NCBI GenBank assembly: GCA_903903935.1
Contig: CAIVAX010000049.1
Coordinates: 1 to 5,152, forward strand
DNA: 5,152 nucleotides
Reading direction: 5' to 3'
Origin: an uncultured Hyphomicrobiales bacterium
GTDB taxonomy: Bacteria; Pseudomonadota; Alphaproteobacteria; Rhizobiales; Beijerinckiaceae
The notes beneath the pieces were generated by a model, which was not told the DNA's origin, made no database searches, and was given only the letters and a program-made list of their open reading frames with translations. The position numbers were made by a program, and so were the translations under genes. Shown here in pieces: positions 1 to 5,152 of this stretch; positions within the stretch are counted from its first letter, which is position 1; each line of letters starts with the position of its first letter.

Positions 1-105
1 GTCGAGAGCCCGGCGGCCGAAGCGCATATGCGTCAGATGTTCCATGAGCTCGATGCCATCATCCGCCGGCATCCCGAGGTCGGCGCCTATAATCAGACCA
101 TCTGA
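1..105 (+). CDS. 3' end of an unidentified protein (34 residues visible)
   Basis: Frame 1 is open from the first base of the window to TGA at 103-105, and a second in-frame stop (TAA) follows directly at 106-108. The visible tail is hydrophilic and probably helical (EAHMRQMFHELDAIIRRHPE) and ends in GAYNQTI. I do not recognise the family. In many related genomes the gene before tolC is the protein-L-isoaspartate methyltransferase gene, but this tail does not resemble the C-terminus I know for that enzyme, so I make no assignment. The stop codon lies inside a short palindrome that is repeated just downstream. An ATG at 28-30 is in frame, but the frame is open upstream of it, so this is most likely the end of a longer gene rather than a tiny one. 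Confidence 0.6.
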   Translation, partial: VESPAAEAHMRQMFHELDAIIRRHPEVGAYNQTI

Positions 106-121
106 TAACCAGACCATCTGA
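92..121. repeat. Two copies of a 12-bp dyad, 16-bp spacing, at the end of the upstream gene
   Basis: CAGACCATCTGA occurs at 94-105 and again, identically, at 110-121. The first copy sits in a perfect inverted repeat, ATCAGA-CCA-TCTGAT (92-106). The second keeps only the 4-bp arms CAGA/TCTG. The first copy includes the last codons and stop of the upstream gene. It may be a local duplication, a paired operator or a pair of small RNA hairpins; the sequence alone does not decide. Confidence 0.5.
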
Positions 122-151
122 GGCGGCAGGACAGGCTTTAAGCGATCTTGC

Positions 152-217
152 CCGGACCGCCGCTACGCAGCCTGATCTGGGCTTGTCAATCCGCGTAGAA
201 AAGCGGGCGGACGCCGG
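152..217 (+). other. Imperfect GC-rich hairpin downstream of the first gene
   Basis: Three stacked pairings can form: CCGG 152-155 with CCGG 214-217, CCGCCG 157-162 with CGGGCGG 204-210 (one bulged G), and CTACGC 163-168 with GCGTAG 193-198. The structure has a five-base bulge (199-203) and a 24-base loop. It lies 46 bases after the stop codon of the first gene and could slow or end transcription. The following bases are A-rich rather than a T run, so it is not a classical intrinsic terminator in this direction. Confidence 0.3.
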
Positions 218-287
218 AAAATAAATATTAAGTAACTGATTTTTATAGCCTAATAATTGCTTTGAGCCGGCTCCTGCCAAGCTTAAG

Positions 288-305
288 AAACTTGTGTGCA
301 AGTTT
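288..305. promoter_or_regulatory. 18-bp perfect palindrome, candidate operator upstream of tolC
   Basis: AAACTTG (288-294), TGTG (295-298) and CAAGTTT (299-305) form an inverted repeat with 7-bp perfect arms and a 4-bp spacer, in an otherwise AT-rich gap. The size and symmetry are those of an operator for a dimeric regulator such as the MarR or TetR families, which often control efflux genes; assigning it to such a regulator is inference. A small RNA hairpin is the alternative reading. It lies 110 bases before the chosen tolC start. Confidence 0.4.
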
Positions 306-325
306 TCATCACCGACGAAAAATAG

Positions 326-343
326 TTAACAATACGTTATTGT
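326..343. promoter_or_regulatory. CtrA-box-like site overlapping an inverted repeat
   Basis: TTAA (326-329), seven bases, then TTAT (337-340) is one mismatch from the alphaproteobacterial CtrA consensus TTAA-N7-TTAA. The same bases contain a perfect inverted repeat, ACAATA-CGT-TATTGT (329-343), which could instead be the site of another dimeric regulator. It is 72 bases before the chosen tolC start, which is within promoter distance. An AT-rich near-match of this kind can arise by chance. Confidence 0.25.
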
Positions 344-394
344 CTCCCCCAGAGATCTTTCTGCAGGATTGACCGACCGTGCTTGCGCGGTCAC

Positions 395-400
395 AGAGGT
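395..400 (+). promoter_or_regulatory. Ribosome binding site of tolC
   Basis: AGAGGT is the best Shine-Dalgarno match near the start of tolC. It sits 8 bases before an in-frame GTG at 409 and 14 before ATG at 415, and so favours one of these over the upstream GTG at 379. An out-of-frame ATG at 401 directly follows it and would give a peptide of only 12 codons. Confidence 0.45.
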
Positions 401-414
401 ATGGGGTTGTGGCG

Positions 415-1839
415 ATGTCTAGAACGAGCGCGAAGATGAGCGCGCCCTATCAATCACTGATGAAGACATCAACCAGTTCGCTTCTGGCTTTGGCCTCTCT
501 CGTGTTTTTGGGCCCAGTTCCCGCGGTTTCGGCCGAGACCATTTCGGGCGCTCTTGCCCGTGCCTATATGGGCAGTCCTGATCTTAATCAGCAACGTGCC
601 GCAACCCGCAGCATTGATGAAAACGTGCCCAAGGCATTGGCTGGGTTTCGCCCTTCCGTGACCGCCACCACGGACGTTGGAAATCAATATAATGACACGC
701 GTGCCCCGGCGACAGTGACGAAAAAGCCGCATACTGATCCCTACGGGTTCCAGCTGTCTGCTGTTCAGAACCTTTTCAATGGCAATCGCACCGTCAATGC
801 CGTGCGTCAGGCTGATACGCAGGTTTTACAATCGCGCGAGACATTGCGCTTGTCTGAGCAAAATGTGCTCAACGCCGCTGCCGCTGCCTATATGAATGTG
901 TTGCGCGACACTGCCATTCAGGATCTGCGTCAAAACAATCTTGATGTTCTCAAGCAGCAATTGAAACAAACCGGCGATCGTTTCAAGGTGGGTGAAGTTA
1001 CCCGCACCGATGTTGCGCAAGCCGAGGCTGCTTTGGCGCAAGGCCAATCGGATGCCTTTGTGGCGCAATCCAATCTGCAAAATTCTATGGCTGTCTATCG
1101 GCAATTGATTGGCTTGGATGCCAAGAGCCTCTCACCGGCAAAGGCCCTTGAACAATTAGTGCCCAAAACGCCTGCCGATGCGATGACCATTGCGTTGAAG
1201 GAACATCCGCAAATTCAAGCCGCCTTGCACAGCGTCGATTCAGCAGAATTGGCCGTGAAAGTGGCGGAAGGCGCGCTCTATCCTACCGTCAATGTGACGG
1301 GTCTGGTCAATCGTCGTTATGACAACCAAAACATCATCGACTCGCGCGTCCTGACCGCCTCCATCGTCGCCTCCCTGTCCATGCCGCTGTATGATGGCGG
1401 CACCAGCACAACAACAATCCGTCAGACGAAGGAAACCTTTGGCCAAGCGCGTTTGCAAGCCGATCTGGCTCGTGACCAAGTGCGCTCGGCAGCGGTGAGT
1501 GCTTTCAACACTTGGCAGAATTCGAAATTCATTATTGAAGCGATCGATGCTGCCGTGCGCTCGAATGAGATTGCTTTGGCGGGCATTCGCGAAGAGGCCA
1601 AAGTCGGCCAGCGCACGACATTGGAGGTGCTGAATGCGCAGCAGGCTCTGCTCAATGTTCGGGTCAATCTGATCACAGCCCAGCGCGACCGGGTTGTTGG
1701 TTCCTATGCGCTGGTCTCGGCCATTGGCCGCTTGTCAGCCTCGACATTGGGTTTGCAGGTCACACGCTATGATCCCAGACTTCACTTTGATCAGGTGAAG
1801 GACATTATCTGGGGTGTCTCGACCCCTGATGGACGCTGA
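415..1839 (+). CDS. tolC: TolC-family outer membrane efflux/secretion channel protein
   Basis: This is an outer-membrane channel protein of the TolC family. As a trimer it connects an inner-membrane exporter and a periplasmic adaptor to the outside, for type I secretion or drug efflux. From ATG 415 it has 474 residues, close to the usual length. Residues 16-40 form a signal peptide: MKTS, a hydrophobic core, then AVSA before ETIS. Two homologous halves (outer membrane efflux protein repeats) follow. GFRPSV (77-82) opens the first barrel strand and ALYPTV (287-292) is its counterpart. FKVGEVTRTD (190-199) and VGQRTTLEVLNAQQ (from 397) are the matching helix-turn motifs. Long Ala/Gln-rich coiled-coil helices flank both. 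The start is uncertain: GTG 379, GTG 409, ATG 415, ATG 436 and ATG 460 are all in frame, and 460 would give the tightest signal peptide. No exporter or adaptor gene is adjacent, so it may serve several pumps. The family call is firm; the transported substrate cannot be told. Confidence 0.93.
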   Translation: MSRTSAKMSAPYQSLMKTSTSSLLALASLVFLGPVPAVSAETISGALARAYMGSPDLNQQRAATRSIDENVPKALAGFRPSVTATTDVGNQYNDTRAPATVTKKPHTDPYGFQLSAVQNLFNGNRTVNAVRQADTQVLQSRETLRLSEQNVLNAAAAAYMNVLRDTAIQDLRQNNLDVLKQQLKQTGDRFKVGEVTRTDVAQAEAALAQGQSDAFVAQSNLQNSMAVYRQLIGLDAKSLSPAKALEQLVPKTPADAMTIALKEHPQIQAALHSVDSAELAVKVAEGALYPTVNVTGLVNRRYDNQNIIDSRVLTASIVASLSMPLYDGGTSTTTIRQTKETFGQARLQADLARDQVRSAAVSAFNTWQNSKFIIEAIDAAVRSNEIALAGIREEAKVGQRTTLEVLNAQQALLNVRVNLITAQRDRVVGSYALVSAIGRLSASTLGLQVTRYDPRLHFDQVKDIIWGVSTPDGR

Positions 1840-1850
1840 AATATCAGATC

Positions 1851-1922
1851 CGGCATAACAATTGTCCAGCTCAGGGGCTTGCATTTGGTCCAGAGCTGAC
1901 TCAATGTAAACTTGTTATGTCG
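1851..1922 (+). other. Large two-tier hairpin after tolC, followed by a T run
   Basis: CGGCATAACAA (1851-1861) pairs with TTGTTATGTCG (1912-1922) over 11 positions, one of them a G-U pair in RNA. Inside it CAGCTC (1867-1872) pairs perfectly with GAGCTG (1893-1898). GG 1874-1875 with CC 1890-1891 extends the inner stem, and GT 1864-1865 with AC 1899-1900 flanks it. A run of seven T follows at 1940-1946. The fold starts 11 bases after the tolC stop and ends about 100 bases before popZ. It may be a tolC terminator, an mRNA-stabilising 3' structure, or a leader element for popZ. The 17-base gap before the T run is too long for a standard intrinsic terminator. Confidence 0.5.
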
Positions 1923-2024
1923 AATCAATCTATTTCATGTTTTTTTGCTGTCCGTGCTGATGTCTCCTGATTAGCCCTTTTCTGTATTTGGCGCTGATCT
2001 CGTACCGTTTGAAAGCTAGCTGTC

Positions 2025-2888
2025 ATGAACATTGCAGCCCCTAACCCCATTCCATCCCCGCGCAATGGCGCTGATCGTCAGCAAGAAACGACGATGGATG
2101 AAATTCTGGCTTCCATCCGGCGCATTATCACTGAGGATCAGGCCTCATCTTCCGCCCCTGTCGAGACCAAGCAACCCCCTCGCCGTGAGATTGACAATCG
2201 TTATGAACAGGGCGCGCCTGTCGGCAGCCGCACAGCTGAGGACATCGGCACAGCCGTCGACCGTTTGCGCCGCGCGCTTGATTTGAACATGAACCAGACG
2301 GCTCCTCATAGATCTGCCGACCCGCACTCTTTTGAACCCGAGATTGCCCCGCATCAGCCTTATGCCCAGTTGGGGTTTGGCTCTGCCAGATCAGGCGAAA
2401 TGGCTCCAGTGCGACAAGAGACACTGCACCCTTCGCAAGCCAGACCTTCTTTCGATCCTGAAGCGGACCAATTTTCTCCCCAAGGCCGCACTGCGTCACC
2501 TGCGCATATGCCTTCGCAAGCCTTTGAACGGGGGCGCGGTCAACCTCAGCCTCAAGCCACTTTTGCTAAGGCGAGAGCCCAGCGCACCGCTGAGACCCGC
2601 AATGCAGAGCCTCGTGCGCATGACTATGAAGGGGGCGAACCCGGCGTGCAGCGCGCTGCTGTGGCGGCCTCCGGCCTTTTGTCGTCACAAACAAATGCCA
2701 GCGTAGCAGCATCTTTTGAAGCTTTGAACCAAATGCTCTCCAGTCAGAATCAAGAGACAATGGAGAGCTTGACGCGCCAATTGATGCAGCCTTTGCTCAA
2801 GCAATGGCTGGATGACAATCTTCCTACTCTTGTCGAAAAGCTGGTGCGCGCTGAGATCGAGCGTGTCGCACGTGGCGGGCGCGGCTGA
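2025..2888 (+). CDS. popZ: PopZ-like polar organizing protein (DUF2497 family)
   Basis: The 287-residue protein matches the PopZ/DUF2497 plan at both ends. TTMDEILASIRRIITED (22-38) corresponds to the N-terminal helix that in Caulobacter PopZ binds client proteins. The C-terminal block holds a short helix around 227-240 (VAASFEALNQML) and a long one from about 245, with PLLKQWLDDNLPTLVEKLV (256-274) and an Arg/Gly tail; in the family this part drives oligomerization. In known members PopZ forms a polar matrix that anchors the chromosome origin through ParB and recruits cell-cycle proteins; in Agrobacterium it marks the growing pole. Residues 41-212 look disordered, rich in Pro, Gln, Ala and Arg, with a possible amphipathic helix at 71-88. 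This linker is longer than the Caulobacter one (177 residues in total there) and not strongly acidic. The ATG at 2025 has only a weak ribosome site (GAAAG). ATG 2094 lies inside the conserved motif and is an unlikely start, since the family has residues such as QEPT before it. Confidence 0.9.
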   Translation: MNIAAPNPIPSPRNGADRQQETTMDEILASIRRIITEDQASSSAPVETKQPPRREIDNRYEQGAPVGSRTAEDIGTAVDRLRRALDLNMNQTAPHRSADPHSFEPEIAPHQPYAQLGFGSARSGEMAPVRQETLHPSQARPSFDPEADQFSPQGRTASPAHMPSQAFERGRGQPQPQATFAKARAQRTAETRNAEPRAHDYEGGEPGVQRAAVAASGLLSSQTNASVAASFEALNQMLSSQNQETMESLTRQLMQPLLKQWLDDNLPTLVEKLVRAEIERVARGGRG

Positions 2889-2931
2889 GGCTGGCTAGCC
2901 CCAACTGCGTGCACTCAGCTTAGGCTAAATT

Positions 2932-2965
2932 CTGGTTCTTCCTCATTCCTGGTTGTTCCTCATTG
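2932..2965 (+). repeat. 17-bp tandem repeat, two copies, between popZ and valS
   Basis: Unit 1 (2932-2948, CTGGTTCTTCCTCATTC) and unit 2 (2949-2965, CTGGTTGTTCCTCATTG) are head to tail and identical at 15 of 17 positions. A looser CTGGTGTTGGCCTCA follows at 2969-2983 and may be a decayed third copy. The final G of unit 2 is part of the TTGACA hexamer at 2963-2968; the matching place in unit 1 reads TTCCTG. Confidence 0.6.
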
Positions 2966-2991
2966 ACACTGGTGTTGGCCTCAGCTTTCTA
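2963..2991 (+). promoter_or_regulatory. Candidate housekeeping promoter of valS
   Basis: TTGACA at 2963-2968 is a perfect match to the -35 consensus, which is the better conserved element in alphaproteobacterial housekeeping promoters. A 17-base spacer leads to TTTCTA (2986-2991), a poor -10. If used, transcription would start near 2998 and leave a leader of about 40 bases before valS. The -35 is convincing and the -10 is not. Confidence 0.42.
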
Positions 2992-3037
2992 GCGCCAGAG
3001 CCGCACAGCGGTAGTGTCTGCCCGGATTCGTAGCACC

Positions 3038-5152
3038 ATGATGGAAAATCGTTTTGATCCCGCTGCTGTGGAAGCGCGTATTGCCTCAAGCTGGGAGGCG
3101 GAAGGCGCCTTCAAGGCCAATCGGCCGGATCGGGTCAATGCCCCCCCTTATTGCATCGTCATCCCGCCCCCCAATGTGACTGGCTCCTTGCATATGGGCC
3201 ATGCCCTCAACAATACGCTGCAGGATATTCTCTGCCGCTATGAGCGCCTGCGCGGCAAGAATGTGCTCTGGCAGCCAGGCACCGATCATGCGGGCATTGC
3301 CACACAAATGGTGGTCGAGCGTCAATTGGCCGAGCGCAAAGAGCCGGGCCGGCGTGACATGGGCCGCGAGAGATTTCTTGAGCGCGTGTGGGAATGGAAG
3401 GCTGAGTCGGGCGGCACGATTGTCAATCAGCTCAAACGCCTTGGCGCTTCGTGCGATTGGTCGCGCGAGCGCTTCACCATGGATGAAGGATTGTCGCGCG
3501 CGGTGCGCAAAGTCTTTGTGCAATTATATCGCGATGGCCTGATCTATCGCGATAAGCGGCTGGTTAATTGGGATCCCAAATTGCTCACCGCCATTTCCGA
3601 TCTCGAAGTGCAGCAAATCGAGGTGAAGGGCCATTTATGGCATTTCAAATATCCCATCGTCGATGCTGCGGGCATGCTGACCGGTGAATCCATCATTGTC
3701 GCCACCACACGCCCCGAGACCATGCTGGGCGATACGGCTGTTGCCGTGCATCCTGAAAATGAAAAGCTCGGCCATCTGATTGGCAAGATGATCCGTCTGC
3801 CGCTGGTTGGTCGTCTCATCCCCATTGTGGGTGATGACTATGCCGATCCTGAAAAGGGCACGGGCGCTGTGAAGATTACGCCCGCCCATGACTTCAACGA
3901 TTTTGAAGTCGGGCGGCGGCACAATCTGCCCTTGGTCAATATTCTGGATGTTGAAGGTCGCATGGATCTGGCCGATAATGCGGCCTTCCTCGACCATGTT
4001 CCACCCAGTGAAGAATTGCAGGCGACGATTGAGCTTCTCCATGGGCTTGACCGCGCTGTGGCGCGCAAGCGTGTTGTGGAAGCTATGGAGATGCGTGAAT
4101 TGCTCGACAAGATTGAGCCGCACACGCATATGGTGCCGCATGGCGATCGCTCCAATGTTGTGATTGAGCCTTACCTTACTGATCAATGGTATGTTGATGC
4201 CAAAACTTTGGCGCAACCAGCTCTTGCTGCTGTGCGCGAGGGCCGCACCAATTTCATCCCTAAGAATTGGGACAAAACCTATTTCGAATGGCTCGAAAAT
4301 ATTCAGCCCTGGTGTATCTCGCGTCAATTATGGTGGGGCCATCAGATCCCCGCATGGTATGCGCCCTGGGGTTCTGTCTATGTCGCCGAGACAGAAGCTG
4401 AGGCCATTGCTCAGGCTTTGGCTGATGGTGTCGAGCGTCAAATTTATAGCGCTGATCAGGCCGAACAGATCGCAAAAGATCAAAGCCAATGGGCGCAGCT
4501 TCTCACGCGTGATGAAGACGTGCTCGATACTTGGTTTTCCTCTGCGCTCTGGCCCTTCTCAACTTTGGGCTGGCCGGATGCAACACATGAGCTGAGCCGT
4601 TTTTATCCAACCTCTGTGTTGGTGACCGGCTTTGACATCATCTTCTTCTGGGTCGCCCGCATGATGATGATGGGCCTTTATTTCATGAAGGAGATTCCCT
4701 TCAAGGATGTTTATATTCATGCCCTCGTGCGCGATGAAAAGGGCGCGAAAATGTCCAAGTCGAAGGGCAATGTGATTGACCCGCTCGATTTGGTCGAAAA
4801 ATATGGCGCCGATGCGCTGCGCTTCACGCTCACAGCAATGGCCGCGCAGGGACGCGATATCAAACTCGCCACACAGCGCGTCGAAGGCTATCGCAATTTT
4901 GCAACCAAGCTGTGGAATGCCGCACGCTTTGCCGAGATGAATGGCTGTGCGCGTGTTGAATCCTTTCATCCAAAGGATGTGAAAGAGACTCTCAATCGCT
5001 GGATCTTGGGCGAGGCGGCACGTGCCCAGCGCGAGATTGAAACTGCGCTTGTTGCTTATCGCTTTAATGATTCTGCCAATGCAGCCTATCGCTTTGTCTG
5101 GAATATTTTCTGCGATTGTTATCTGGAATTGGCCAAGCCCGTTCTGCAAGGA
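3038..5152 (+). CDS. valS: Valyl-tRNA synthetase, 3' part beyond the window
   Basis: This cytoplasmic class Ia synthetase activates valine with ATP, loads it on tRNA-Val and edits mischarged threonine. The visible 705 residues include the ValRS signature [14 protein letters not shown], with the HIGH element as HMGH at 52-55, and [10 protein letters not shown] after it. The CP1 editing domain follows, with [17 protein letters not shown] (from 223) and [15 protein letters not shown] (274-288). The catalytic fold then resumes with [14 protein letters not shown] (425-438), [14 protein letters not shown] (from 494) and KMSKS at 571-575. PPPNVTG separates it from IleRS and LeuRS. The start of the anticodon-binding domain is present ([13 protein letters not shown]). 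The remainder, including the usual C-terminal coiled coil, lies beyond the right edge, since the family is about 900-950 residues long. Two consecutive ATGs (3038 and 3041) could start it; the ribosome site is weak. All key motifs are intact and I see no frameshift. Confidence 0.97.
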   Translation, partial: MMENRFDPAAVEARIASSWEAEGAFKANRPDRVNAPPYCIVIPPPNVTGSLHMGHALNNTLQDILCRYERLRGKNVLWQPGTDHAGIATQMVVERQLAERKEPGRRDMGRERFLERVWEWKAESGGTIVNQLKRLGASCDWSRERFTMDEGLSRAVRKVFVQLYRDGLIYRDKRLVNWDPKLLTAISDLEVQQIEVKGHLWHFKYPIVDAAGMLTGESIIVATTRPETMLGDTAVAVHPENEKLGHLIGKMIRLPLVGRLIPIVGDDYADPEKGTGAVKITPAHDFNDFEVGRRHNLPLVNILDVEGRMDLADNAAFLDHVPPSEELQATIELLHGLDRAVARKRVVEAMEMRELLDKIEPHTHMVPHGDRSNVVIEPYLTDQWYVDAKTLAQPALAAVREGRTNFIPKNWDKTYFEWLENIQPWCISRQLWWGHQIPAWYAPWGSVYVAETEAEAIAQALADGVERQIYSADQAEQIAKDQSQWAQLLTRDEDVLDTWFSSALWPFSTLGWPDATHELSRFYPTSVLVTGFDIIFFWVARMMMMGLYFMKEIPFKDVYIHALVRDEKGAKMSKSKGNVIDPLDLVEKYGADALRFTLTAMAAQGRDIKLATQRVEGYRNFATKLWNAARFAEMNGCARVESFHPKDVKETLNRWILGEAARAQREIETALVAYRFNDSANAAYRFVWNIFCDCYLELAKPVLQG

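Noticed and set aside
59..301. Minus-strand open frame of 80 codons in the gap before tolC
   Set aside because: It overlaps the end of the upstream gene and the palindromes, lacks a clear ribosome site and resembles no known protein. I treat it as non-coding.
369..397. TTGACC at 369-374 as the -35 of a tolC promoter
   Set aside because: The hexamer at the right spacing (CACAGA) is a very poor -10, and the resulting start would fall at or inside the probable translation start region.
2128..2499. Minus-strand open frame of 123 codons inside popZ
   Set aside because: It lies wholly within the confidently identified PopZ gene, has no recognisable domain, and is rich in Arg, Gln, Gly and Cys as expected from antisense reading of GC-rich DNA.
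2332..2706. Second plus-strand frame of 124 codons inside popZ
   Set aside because: It overlaps the disordered linker, where base composition keeps alternative frames open. It has no ribosome site and no known motif, so it is most likely a shadow.
2889..2960. Intrinsic terminator after popZ
   Set aside because: GGCTAGCC near 2893-2900 is self-complementary, but no stable stem with a following T run forms in this gap.
3635..4327. Minus-strand open frame of 230 codons opposite valS
   Set aside because: It is long but fully antisense to conserved ValRS catalytic and editing domains, and its translation shows no family features.
4559..5149. Minus-strand open frame of 196 codons opposite valS
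   Set aside because: It is antisense to the KMSKS region of ValRS, and its length is explained by codon bias on the coding strand.

Overview
The window looks like ordinary core chromosome of an alphaproteobacterium, most probably Hyphomicrobiales (Rhizobiales). Three complete or near-complete genes lie on the + strand in the order tolC, popZ (DUF2497 family), valS. From memory, this order is conserved in that group. The PopZ-type protein is itself a strong alphaproteobacterial marker. Base composition is moderately GC-rich with AT-rich intergenic gaps. I see no sign of a mobile element, prophage, CRISPR array or recent transfer.

Layout: 1-105 is the 3' end of an unidentified + strand gene, whose stop overlaps the first of two repeated dyads. 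106-414 is a roughly 300-base gap with an imperfect hairpin, an 18-bp perfect palindrome and a CtrA-box-like/inverted-repeat site, all ahead of tolC. 415-1839 encodes a TolC-family outer-membrane efflux/secretion channel with a signal peptide. 1840-2024 holds a large two-tier hairpin followed by a run of seven T. 2025-2888 encodes a PopZ-like polar organizing protein with both signature ends and a long, charge-balanced disordered middle. 2889-3037 holds a two-copy 17-bp tandem repeat; the last base of its second copy lies within a perfect TTGACA -35-like hexamer ahead of valS. 3038-5152 is valyl-tRNA synthetase, which runs off the right edge with 705 residues visible.

The three genes do not form an obvious functional pathway: export across the outer membrane, cell-pole organization, and tRNA charging. 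Gaps of 185 and 149 bases, each with its own structure or promoter-like signal, suggest separate or only partly coupled transcription units. I did not find an undescribed system. The points worth a second look are the intergenic palindromes, the two-tier hairpin, the repeat-associated promoter and the unusual charge of the PopZ linker.
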